64,000 nucleotides of DNA, from the NCBI RefSeq assembly GCF_963675165.1, contig NC_087389.1, positions 4,882,620 to 4,946,619 on the forward strand. Reading direction: 5' to 3'. The translations under genes and the position numbers were made by a program. The notes below the pieces were generated by a model that was not told where the DNA came from, made no database searches, and saw only the letters and a list, made by a program, of their open reading frames with translations. This document shows positions 46,120 to 57,017 of the stretch, piece after piece. Every line of letters starts with the position of its first letter. Positions within the stretch are counted from its first letter, which is position 1. The stretch comes from Halichondria panicea (taxonomy: Eukaryota; Porifera; Demospongiae; Suberitida; Halichondriidae).

Positions 46120-47520
46120 GCGAACTTTTATATAGGCTAGCTATATTACACAGTAGAAATGTGTTTGCATAAATGCTCAGTATAATGGCTTGTCCTTGAA
46201 CATTCAGACTATAGTAGGCGTAGCTATAGCTATAGCTACATGTGTTGTGTTGATTTTTAGTAGAAAGTTAATTTTGTGACTATAATTTTATGTGTTCTTG
46301 CATAGCTAATATGCTGTAACCTAAGTATAATACTGGTCTAGTGCATGCAAAGTCTAAATTGTGGTCGTAAATACTAATAATGCATGTAACAATAATAAAA
46401 TTATATAGTTATATAGCCATGCATGCATCATGCGTAGGAGGAAACTGATAGTACATGACTCTATTCTCCTGCTCAATGTCTAATGGGGTGAGGCTCTCAA
46501 AATTACGTGCACATGCTATTTTTAGAACGTCACGCCCACATTGAGGGTATTATTCCGAGCGAAGTGAGGCTTTAATCGGATCACATTGAGATTTTGGCTG
46601 ACACTATCGAACTAGTGGCTCTGGCTGTTGCAGACTGTAACGATTCGACTTCAAAGTTAGAGGACGTGTTAGTGATTGTACTGAGGACACTTCAGCTCCA
46701 TTCTAGTTTATAGCATGCAAGGTTCTTTCCTTTCATGCTTTCACATGCACTTATCACTCATCTTTAGTCCTTGTTAGAAGCTTTGTCTGTGCAGTTTAAG
46801 TTTCAGTGACTATAAAGGTTAAAAACCTTCCAGCATGCAGACTGTTTATAAAAAGTGATGACCTTTTTTTAGGAAAAAATTCGTTGTGTCATGCGCATGC
46901 TCACTGTTTCTAAAAAAAGTGACGATCTTTTTTTTAGGTAAAATTGAAAAGTCCTTGACCCGCTCAGTCGAGCCCTAGCTGTGCCACTGGAATAAGAATC
47001 TTAAATCCGCCACTGCGTCTGCGTGACCTTTCCCCTACGGATAAATTCACACACACACATGCATGCACACATGCACACAATACATATCAGGTTACAATAA
47101 GCATGCAATTATAGACTGCCCATGCAAAACTATATGACATCTCCCACATTGGATTCACAGAACTCTTAAATTAATTACACATGCAATGAAATTGAAATGT
47201 ATTGATAGTGATTTGAACTTGCATGTATTTTATATATATAGCTATTTAAATTGTTGTAGCTATAATTATATAGGTATATACTTGCATTCATTTTGCAACT
47301 GAGGTTAACAAAAATTTTACTGAACATTTTGGCTCAGAGCTTTTAATTGGTGCATGTACATGTGTGTGTGTGTGTGTGTGTTGTACATGCAGTAGATGGT
47401 GCATGTTATCAGTTCATATGTACTTGTGCTTGATACTCGACTATCAATTAATGCATGGTTTACTGTGTATATTTTATAGCTTTTTTTTAGGTAAAATTGA
47501 AGAGTCCTTGACCCGCTCAG
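46120..47520. repeat. Second copy of repeat R2 and flank; unoccupied foldback site
   Basis: Colinear with 39170–40068 and 41322–41960. Holds the empty site of the foldback element near 46900. (TG)n at 47361–47381. No gene. Confidence 0.6.
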
Positions 47521-47524
47521 AGCC

Positions 47525-47615
47525 TAACCTCGGTCCCAGGCCGATTTTTTTTTAATAGAACGAAGTTGGTGACCTAGCGTTCAATTGGAGACAGATCGGC
47601 CTGGGATCGAGGCTA
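47525..47615. mobile_element. ~90-bp MITE, TAGCCTCG family
   Basis: Left end AACCTCGGTCCCAGGCCGA, right end TCGGCCTGGGATCGAGGCTA, inverted. Same family as 8428–8505; the sequence next to the left end equals that of the 27.3-kb insertion. Confidence 0.75.
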
Positions 47616-47689
47616 GCGCAATGATATAGAAGGTTCAAAGTAAGTGAAAAAAGGGTAAGTGAAAATAGTTCATAATGTAATGTTACATT

Positions 47690-50590
47690 CAGAGTTAACC
47701 AGGTCCACGGCTGTAGGGGTTAACGCTGCGTGCCCACATGAGGACCTTGCTCCTCTAATGGACATGATTGATGATCGGAGGAGAGAGAAAGATAGTCGGC
47801 ATCTTAGCCAGCACATAGTACTATACTGTAGGGATTGTTCCATTTGGTTGCCAGAAGTGATGCCAGTCTTTTGTAAAATGTGTTGGCCTCATTACTTAGC
47901 CCCCCTGTGGCAGAAAGTACAAGTGGTGTAAAGGTGGCATGTTCGATCTCTCTTATTCTTTGTTCATAGGCCCGCTTTTTGATCCTTTCATGCTTTCTGT
48001 ATGCGGAGGAGAGTTGGGTATGTCTGTTGGACGGGGCCAGGGGGTTAAATACTCTAACGTCAAAGTAAGTTCTTTCAAATGTTCCTCCCCAAAAATCGTT
48101 GGCTGCTATATCTAGCCGTGCTCCATCCTGGCAGTTGGCTGAGGCACCTCTCAGAGCTTCCTGTGACACAGGTTGTAATTCCGGCTCTGTACAAACATTA
48201 TTGCACGCTTCTGTTAGGAGGGTGGCTGTTAGGTCCCTGATCTCGTTGTGCCTGATTGAGGGGAATCCTCCCCTAGCACAGGACATGGCATGTTCCACTG
48301 ATAAGTTTTTTCCACATTCACATTTTAGGGGCATGTCTGCTGGAGTCCAGCCATATCTGAGGGCTAGGGAATCTTGAAAAGCGCCCTTGTGGAGTGCAAA
48401 ACCGTGTTCCACCAATGGTATGGCAGTGAGTCATGTTGATGCTCCCTTCTCTTTTGCGAAATCCATTGCTCTCCTTAGTGGGTCCGGCAAGACCTCCGAG
48501 ATCCTATTCGCTTCTGCAAGGCTATTTGCTTGATTTTGTTGATGAACTTGTCTCTTGGATTCCAGCTGCTTCGAAACAATGGTGGGGCCATAGTTAGGGT
48601 CCTGAGAGAGGATGTGGTCACAGAGAGTCGACGTGACTAGAAGGGATGATGCTATCTTATGAGCCGCTGTTCTTGATGGAATGTCTATCCCAAGGCCACC
48701 AAACCTTGCTGGTAGAGCAAACAATGTGCACTGTAGGTCATTTGGTGGTGGTCTTCCTGTCAGTGCTGGAAGAAGATCTGAGCTAAGTGCATTGTCAATA
48801 GGCTTCAGCAGGTGGCCTATATCAGGGGTGGTGCGACTCAGGTAGGTCCATTTGCTCATCAGACCATGGGTGACAGCAGAAAAGGCTGCATGAGGTTGAG
48901 TTGTAGCGATTCTTGCCAGGCTCTTCACATTAGAGACCCATTCTTTGACCTTCAACTCAGTATGAGTTGTTACATATTCTCTAGGGCCAATGGCGACTCC
49001 CAGGTATGGTCTGCCATCAGTTGTTACGTTCACACCTGTGCCGGTGAAGAGGGTGTTGGCCTCAGCATTGCAGTCCTTCTTGGTAATCAACCATGTCTTC
49101 GATGCTTTTGGAAAGTAGCCATAGCCCGGGCCTGCTGTAGTTAATTTGTTCCACCATTCACGTAGTTCTGTAATTTTTCCCATGGCTGCGGCATCGTCTG
49201 CATACCATATCTGTTTGTAGTTTCCTTCCAGTTTCCTGATGAGTGGTATGGTCGCAAGGGCGTACATGGGCATCGCAAGTGGGTCTCCCTGAGTGGTTCC
49301 CTCTTGAGATAGTAATGTGTCTCCATCCACGAACAGTTCGGTGGGGGCTCTGTAATTGTTAATTAGTATGATGGCGAGGGGTGGACACAGTCTTTGAATA
49401 TTATGAAGAGCAACTTGTCTGTTAAGCGAGTTAAAGGCGTTGCTGGCATCGACCAGGAGCACACCTTCGCTGTCATCTGATTCAAAGGAAGTTCTTATAA
49501 TTACCGCATGCACTGCAGCTTTAATTCCAGCGATCTGTCCCCCACACAGTTGAAGACATCCAGCGGTGTCTTGTATGTCCTGCCTAGTAATGGAGAGGAC
49601 TGCTTTAGCAATAATCCGTCTGGCAGTGTCTCCAACACCTATATAGGATGTACACCTGGGATTTTGTCCAGGGCGATAAGCCTGCAGGCAAGTAGGGGTG
49701 AGATAGATTTGGGATCAATATAAGATGTGCAGATCCGCCTTGCTGCCAGAGCGAGCGAGTTGCATATGTCAGCAGAGGCACCTTTATATGATGTACATAT
49801 TCTTCTCCAACCGTGTGCGTCTATGCCCGATGGTCCCGCTGAGCCGGTGGTCCTCAATGCGGCCGATCTTATGGTGCTAGCATCAATAGAGTCAAAGATA
49901 ACAGGGTGGATAGGTTGGGGATCGGAATTTATGATGCATTCTGTTCTGGCCGGTTGGCCCAGAGGGTGCTTGCTGTTCAGTGCTTCTCTGACTGTGGGGG
50001 AGTCTTAGATGTTTGGGTCTGATGGATCGGTCAGGTGAAGAGTGCCACCTTTCTCCCCATTGTTCGATAGCAGATCCAATGCTGCCTTTATTTTTTCGGC
50101 AAACATCAGCTTGGCAAAGGAATGTGAGAGGTTCTGTTTGGCTGTGGGGGGATAGGTCTTTGGTAAGCGATTCTGTAAGGCCCTACTTTCCAATACTAAT
50201 TCATTTAAGTCACCATTCTTCCAAACTCTCAGCCTTCTATCCAGAAATGTGATGTGTTCCTTTGACTTGGAGGTGCGGTTTGGTTTTTGAAGAAGCAGGA
50301 TAGGCAGTACGGTGGCAGCCCGAAGGGCGATTAACTCCATCGAAGATTCTGTGGCAAAGGCTAAGAATAGCCTAGAGAGCTCTCGCACAAATTCTTTCCC
50401 GGCTTTGCCTAGTGGTATAGTAAAATAGTTTGGTCTCCAGTGTACGACTTCTGAGTACGTTGCTTCAATTATTTGAGTGAAATCTGTGGCACTGTGGATA
50501 CCCCATGTAAAATTGGGGGTGCTTATCGGTAAGAAGAAGCCATTGAAGTCCAGGCGCGACACCATACCCCCACAGTTTGACCTCTGAACT
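47690..50590 (-). mobile_element. Decayed retroelement: RT + CCHC + nuclease-like C-terminus
   Basis: One degenerate gene on −. The N-terminal part is 50565–50009; an in-frame TAA follows, with the same frame continuing (GPSGIDAHGW, CRLIALDKIPGV). Two extra bases near 49640 shift the frame to 49513–48431, which holds RT motifs (DASNAFNSLNR, TTQGDPLAMPMY, catalytic WYADD). A TGA replaces a sense codon at ~48430, then 48415–47804 has a CCHC finger (CECGKNLSVEHAMSC) and ARLDI...FDVRVFNP, which resembles the PD...D core of restriction-like endonucleases. A final shift precedes the tail LLRS.IMSIRGARSS. RT–CCHC–endonuclease order is that of R2-type non-LTR elements. Four breaks make it inactive. 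Family assignment is inference. Confidence 0.75.
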
Positions 50591-50944
50591 CGTACAGCTT
50601 ATCTATAATAATATGAAGGCATGCTTAGAATGTATTGAGGAGGACATCTGTTGGATGTAATACACAAAAATGTGGCTTATTGCGTGCTGCTCTCTCTCTC
50701 TCTCTCTCTGCTATTTTGTGGTTTTGTGGCCATATTTAGTTCTGGAAGCAGAAAATAAACTGCAAAGGAAGAAAAAATGCTACTTTAGCGCAAACAATTG
50801 CGAATAGCTCATTAATAATTATATTCATGAGAAAATAAAACTCCACAGGTGTAGGAGCGCGCATGCGCTGGAACCATTGCGGTTTCGACTGGGTTGGAGA
50901 AGAACAATCAAGAAACTGAACCAGTAGCGCATAGCCTGGTCATA
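50591..50944. promoter_or_regulatory. Promoter-side gap of the SGT1-like gene with NRF-1-like palindrome
   Basis: Contains (CT)n at 50687–50710 and GCGCGCATGCGC at 50857–50868, about 77 bp before the ATG. GCGCATGCGC is the established NRF-1 binding core. GC-rich patch in AT-rich surroundings. Confidence 0.45.
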
Positions 50945-51524
50945 ATGTCGGACACGGCCCCAGCAGAGAATAATCCGAGCAGCAAGGAAGCCCCCAAGTA
51001 TCGCCATGAGTGGTATCAGACCGCCTCTGACGTGTGTGTCAATGTCATGACTAAAGGGCTCAAGAAAGAGCAAGTACAAGTGGAATTCACTGAAAGGACT
51101 GTGCGTTACATTGTTAGACAGTACCATGATAATGGCCCTCACACACATTCCACCATTCCACTGTAGTTGCGTGTAGCCATTGAGTTGGTTAGAGAAAGTC
51201 CGTATGCTCTTGATCTACATCTGGCTCACTCCATTGACTGCGGCAAATGCAGTTTTAAAGTTTTAAGCACCAAGGTAGCGCTATTCCAACTTGTTGGCTT
51301 TAATTATATTAGTGTGTTGTTTACTGCAGGTAGAGATAAAGCTTCGGAAGGTGAAGTTCCAACAGTGGTGCAGCCTCGAGGAGACAGATGCCACTACAAA
51401 GACTAAGATGATACCCTCAATGCCATCCAAGTACCCCACCTCGTCCCACCATTCTCGTGACTGGGGCAAGCTCGTGGCAGAGGTTGAGAAGGAGGAAAAG
51501 GAAGATGAGATAAAGAAAGCAGAG
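50945..51524 (+). CDS. SUGT1: SGT1-like co-chaperone, CS domain and start of SGS (3' end not found)
   Basis: Three exons in frame, phase 0: 50945–51100, 51167–51274, 51330–51524. The product opens MSDTAPAENNPSS, then a CS domain (KYRHEWYQTASDVCVNVM, VQVEFTERT, LDLHLAHSIDCGKCSFKVL, STKVEIKLRKV), then the beginning of SGS (YPTSSHHSRDWGKLVAEVE, KEEKEDEIKKAE). SGT1 binds HSP90 through CS and stabilises NLR proteins. No TPR exons precede it; insect SGT1 also lacks TPR. The usual last SGS exon (AMNKSF... region) is not recognisable to 56 kb, where repeats and transposons have accumulated, so the gene is either truncated or its last exon lies beyond them. ATG 50945 is the first after the GC-rich promoter patch. 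Confidence 0.8.
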
Positions 51525-52079
51525 GTATAAATAACACATCTTGATTGTCCTGACAAGTTGTCCTAGCAAAATACATGTTGTTCTGCCATCAGGTGATATT
51601 GGTCAGACACTAAATTACCCATGCAATGTCCTTAGTAATATCTAGGCTTTAGGAAAGGTAAGGTAATGCTTAGCACATAAAATAGAAGCTTACCTTGTCG
51701 TCTTGTCACTCTGCTACATAGCTATATAAATATATATAGGCATCCTCTTGTGCATTGAACAAAGACACATGGCTGTTATGAGATCATTATTTTAGTGCAC
51801 ATGCGCATCATAACTATGACCTTTGGCCTTCAATTTTTGCATGCTAGGACACTATAACCGAGCAAGGCTAAATGGCCGGTCAAATAGGCTAATTGCTCGG
51901 AAATTGACCGATGACCAACTGTTATACTTCTGAGAAAGCTATGAACAAGTCTTTTGTGAGTTGAGAATTGACCATCAAGAGTTCTGATTGTATCTATCTA
52001 ACCGTGTCTGCACATGCACTATAGCTGCGTCTGATCAACTAACAGTACCCCTGTACTCCACGGCGTGGATTCGAGGATA
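51525..52079. other. Intron or 3' flank of the SGT1-like gene
   Basis: Begins with a good donor (GTATAAAT). No further SGT1 coding sequence recognised. Confidence 0.4.
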
Positions 52080-52320
52080 TAGCGTCTTCTTTGATACTTT
52101 GGTTTTAACCTGCGTCTCCAGTAGATGCAGCACACTATAATGCTGTCACTGCAGTATCTATTGCAATGATAAATAATGATATGAACAAACAACTCGTGAA
52201 GTAAAGACGCCCCAGCTCAATCTGTTTAATAATATCCACCAACAATAAACATGCAGTACACTTTCACTTTCCGTAGTGTCAAAATTGTTTCAGTATTATA
52301 GAATTTCCAGCAACTGCACC
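52080..52320 (-). pseudogene. Scrap of an RTK transmembrane exon and its flank
   Basis: 52082–52190 matches RTK1 4478–4590 on − (cytoplasmic edge and membrane helix; shared TTTGATACTTTGGTTTTAAC), fused to sequence like 11070–11170 upstream of RTK2. It shows that a further copy of the NLR–RTK unit once reached this far. Confidence 0.75.
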
Positions 52321-52723
52321 CACTACCAATAAGAGGTAATTGTATCGATTAATCTGATTATTTGCACGTAAATTACCCCGTGCGTGCGCAGAAGGGGTAG
52401 ACTGACTGGTGTGTGTGTGTGTGGACACAAAAATGAGCTGTTTGAGCGAACTAGACGCTTTCATGGACTGCTTAGTCTTTAACTACTAATTAAATAGTAG
52501 CAGTTGAAACTTGTAGGCGATCTTCGAAAGCTACAAGAAACACTGTTTTCTAATTGTTGCTTTCTAGATTCACGATTCACGATCATTCTATATTAGGTCA
52601 TTACGGTAAAAAGGTATTGTATCTATTTGCTGCTGTGTGCGTGCAACGAAGCTCAACCCATGGGGTGAACGCTCTATTATGAGCAGGATATTCTATGATA
52701 CATTTCATGGCCATTGGCTTCAT

Positions 52724-54600
52724 GGAATATAATTACTATAGCTATCTTATTGGGTTTCTTATGCTGTGGTCACAATAATCTCATAATAGTGCATATATTG
52801 GACCAGACCACATTACCAAAGAGGTTTGGATACTTCCTGTAACTGCACGGAGCCCTTATACAATTAGCCCTTGCTACTAAGTATTGCCTCACTCTTGCTA
52901 TAGTAACTTACAAGATAGACTAGATATTATCTTATGTAGTCTACTGTAATTGAGGTAATTATAGTGCCACAAAAACTTCTTCTGAGTGGTGCATTTTTTA
53001 TAACACAAAAGTTGCTTTCAGCCCTAAATTTAGATGGGCTTGCCTGTCCCCAGCCCTAAAAGGGGGGGACAGGTTTCAAGCTTATCAAGCATTCGTTCTC
53101 TGCATGGAATATAATTACTATAGCTATCTTATTGGGTTTCTTTTGCTGTGGTCACAATAATCTCATAATAGTGCATAATTATATTGGACCAGACCACATT
53201 ACCAAAGAGGTTTGGATACTTCCTGTAACTGCACGAGCCCTTATACAATTTTTTTTTTTTTATATAATAATTCTGCAAAATGCATGGATACACTAGTAGC
53301 ATATTTTATGCTAACCTAATGTGTGCCCTGTATATAATATTATTTACAATAGCGAGTACAAATTAAAAATAAAGACTAATATTACACTAATGCAAGTGAC
53401 AGAGTACATTTCTCTTAAATGACAAAATCGATGTACTTTCCTGCAGCTCCAGTGGTAATTCATTCCATACAGATATTGCTTTTGGGAAAAAAGAGTTCGC
53501 ATATGCATTTGTTCTGCAAATTGGTCTTTCAAACTGTATATTTTTTGTGCTTCTTAGATTGAGAGGGCATACTCTTCTTTCCAGTGGTGGATCAGGGAAA
53601 TTTAAAGTTACCATTTATTACCTGGTAAAGGTATGATAGTTTCAGGTACAATCTTTTTGTGGAAAGGGACGGTAGGTCCACAGTATCTAATAGGGAGTCG
53701 TAGTCCCTATTCCAAAGTTTTGTGCAGATTTTAAGGGCAAACTTTTGTACTTTTTCTATTTTTTGAGAATTTGTTTTTTGGTGTGGATCCCAAACAGGGG
53801 CAGCATATTCCAGTTTTGATCTCACAAGTGAGGTGTAGAGTTGTCTTAAACATTCTAGTGACGAGTGGCCATAGAACTGTCGGTAAATTATACCAACCTG
53901 CTTGCAGGCATTTCTGCACATTCCTTCTATGTGTTTTGACCATGAGAGGTCGTGAGAGATCCACACTCTAAGGTACTTGAGTGGTCAACTTTAAGTAGGG
54001 GACGTCCACTGATATTGAGACACATGTTGGGAAGTGGTGGGCTGAATTTTCTTGATATAGTCATGTATTTACACTTGCTTTGGTTAAACAAGAGTACATT
54101 TCTTTCAGACCATGCTTGGAGTTGATCAATATCTCCTTGCAATTTTATATAATCTTCAGGAGATTGAATAGGATGGTAAAGAAGAAGATCATCAGCATAG
54201 AGCAAGAGACTTCCTTCATTTTGATGTAGATCGATGTCATTTATATAGATTAGGAAAAGAAGAGGTCCCAGCACCAAACCCTGGGGAACTCCTGACACAA
54301 CCTCCGAGATATTTGATGACTAGCCCTTGCTACACAGTATTGCCTCACTCTTGCTATAGGAATTTACAAGATAGACTAGATATTATCTTATGTATATATA
54401 GTCTACTGTAATTGAGGTAATTACAGTGCCACAAAAACTTCTTCTGAGTGGCGCATTTTTTATAACACAAAAGTTGCTTTCAGCCCTAAATTTAGATGGG
54501 CTTGGCTGGGGACCCCTAAAAGGGGGGGACAGGTTTCAAGCTTATCAAGCATTCGTTCTCTGCATTGCGTACGTACTAGAAAATATTAGCCGCGCCTCTA
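52724..54600. repeat. Tandem pair of repeat R1, second copy split by a LINE
   Basis: Copy one 52724–53106; copy two starts at 53107 with the same GGAATATAATTACTATAGCT, breaks at 53248, and resumes at 54319 with GCCCTTGCTAC...GTATTGCCTCAC. Removing the insert restores colinearity. Confidence 0.8.
53248..54318 (-). mobile_element. 5'-truncated LINE on the minus strand
   Basis: On −, 54320–53927 holds RT motifs SGVPQGLVLGPLLF and LLLYADDLLLY (catalytic YADD). After a frameshift near 53960, 53966–53592 continues (HDLSWSKHI, LEYAAPVWDPH), and after a second break 53614–53387 gives the end (NSFFPKAISVWNELP). A T-run at 53249–53261 is the poly-A tail on the other strand. The endonuclease domain is absent, so it is 5'-truncated and inactive. 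Confidence 0.85.
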
Positions 54601-54702
54601 ATCTGACATAGCTGTGGTGCTGTAATTAGAATGTATACGTTATACCGGATTTTGCAGAGCTAGTTAAGCAACAGTTGCAAGCTCTTCTTGGATAGAATAT
54701 AT

Positions 54703-54902
54703 CAAGAGTAAGAGTGTTGAACTGCTGTAGTAATCGTGGAACCGCATTATTCAGTAAACTGTGGTCTGTGGTTTGTAGCACTGCCTGTATCAGGAACTGG
54801 TGTGGTTCTGGAAGTGTTGTGATTATATTACTATCAAGTGATGACGTAGGAGCAGGCAGTTCAACACTCTTACTCTATCTACTCTTACTCTATCTACTCT
54901 TG
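54703..54902. mobile_element. MITE, second copy of the 11936–12213 family
   Basis: Inverted ends with AAGAGTGTTGAACTGC. The right end has an extra duplication of TCTATCTACTCTTAC. Confidence 0.75.
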
Positions 54903-56848
54903 TAAACCACGCCCATGGACCCATAGAAGCTTAGCCATCTTGTTAGCGAGAGCACCTTTCGTGTTTCTGCCGTCGCTTTGAGTCTTATAGTAAAGGTCAA
55001 GCATGGCTCTTTTCTCTTTGCTTACTTTCTTGAACAAATGAAAAAACTAAGAAAAACTGTGGACGCCTGGGGCTGTATATCCTACAGCTGTGACCAATGA
55101 GATCAATTAGTGGTGACGTAAGTGTGGTATAATAATAGAACGACTACGGTAGTAAAGGAAATAATGTTTCCTTTACTATATCTATGAACAAGCTCTTGAA
55201 CAACAATGAATAAGATTGAGCTGCACTTGTAAACACTAACTGATAGTGATTGTGTCCATTGCTCAATAGACAGCTGATACCTATTACCTGTTATCTAAAT
55301 GTATTGTAGATGGCTGAATCTACAACACCGAATACTGCTAGTTCCCCACAGGTGATGGAGGAGGATGGACTCACTGACACGGAAAGGGTATGATATTCAC
55401 ACGATAGATAGATACTCAATGATCTGAGTGCATTCTCCTAGTGCCTTGATGTACTTGTTGACCACCCATAAACACACTTGGCATCATTCATTCATCATAG
55501 TATATAGTGCCTACATTCTACCCTGTCAGTGTGAGGTGTTTTATTTCATGTTGTTCTCTCCACATGTATACCACTCTCTCTGGATGGACAACAGATTTGG
55601 ATTGAGGTATGTTGTGTGTAAGCTGACATGCATGCGTGTGTTCTGAGCAGGATGTAGACCGTCAGTGTTATTATTCCTTAGGCTTCACAAAGTCAATTTG
55701 TAGGCTATTTTTAATAGCAAGGGGATTGAGGCAATTGATAGATAATGATAATTAGGCCAAGCCAACTTAATTGCATGCTTCACGGATGCAAGCGGGGTCT
55801 CTTTTTGTGAAAATCAAAAAAACCCACTACCACCAACTCCATACCTTATAAAGCTTATTTGTGACCACAACTTACCAGTGTGGTTTGGGAAGCCTAACAA
55901 TTTCTTTAACCCTTTCCTTGCCATTCGTGAAATCTGGAACAGGAGCGTCTTTAGGTCGATCAATTAGTGTGGATCCGGCCTCACCACGCCTCCAAGTCAT
56001 TCTATTAGTCTAGATCCGGCTAGCAATTCTAGCTGGGACTCCCAGTTCTAGCTCCTTTTGTTTAGCGTGTCAGAGACTGGGAGAAGATGATTGGCACTCC
56101 CTGGCTCCTTTGGATGTACAGCTGTCCAGATCCCTAGAACATACCCTCCATTCTGACGAGTTATCAGTGCATAGGGTGCTTACTAGATTCTTGCCAGCCA
56201 GTACAGTTCAAGCTACACACAGCACCGCTCAACTATTCTCTACCCCATTATCTAGCTAAATCTGGTCCAACTAGACAGCAGACACAGCTAGTTAATTCAG
56301 TAAAGCCAGGGGTAGCCCTACTTCTACGGTTGTTCAGTACCCACGGTAACAATTCCTCTGGGCTGGGCTAACTAGTTGAGCCACGCCTCCCAATTCTCAA
56401 GGCTAGGTACATGTCTCTGTCTAGCTGCTTCTTCAGCTTCTTGCTCAGTTTTGTGGCTTAGAGAAAGGCCAGCTACTCAGGGGGAAGAGTCCAGATGAAA
56501 GTCTGGCAGCCAGGTGACGTCCAAACGGTCAGTTATTCTTTCCACCAACTTTTTAATCTAGTCTAGTCCTGCTTGCACTGCTACTACTACTGCTGCCTAC
56601 TGCTGCTACTCTTCCTAGCTAGTCAAAGGTTTCTTTTTTTTTTTTTTTTTTTTTTTATAACTACATATGCACAAAGAGACATCAAAGCTTACATCAAAGG
56701 ACACAGATTTTTAGCCTACTTGACTGATAAGGCGGTTACCTAGACTACAGTTTGTTTGTCAGGGAGGAGCTCACATACAACTTCATCTAATTCATCATAA
56801 CGATTCCTTACCCATTGTTGTAATTTCTACAACAGATTGCCAAGGAAA
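54903..56848. other. No complete gene; one possible exon
   Basis: 55310–55387 is a possible phase-0 exon (acceptor TTGTAG, donor GTATGA) encoding 26 residues, MAESTTPNTASSPQVMEE then DGLTDTER. It could belong to the SGT1-like gene or to another transcript; unsupported otherwise. A poly-T run is at 56634–56656. Confidence 0.3.
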
Positions 56849-57017
56849 GAGATAATTACAACAGAATTTACAACAGAGTGGGTTAGGGCCTCTCATATAC
56901 AACTGAATTCTTTATCACAATTTTATTAATCATTGAAATAATACCCCTTTCCTCCCCTCTCCAAGGCCAATTTAGACCAGGAGAGTACCATCTAACAAAA
57001 ATCAGTCACACAGCACA

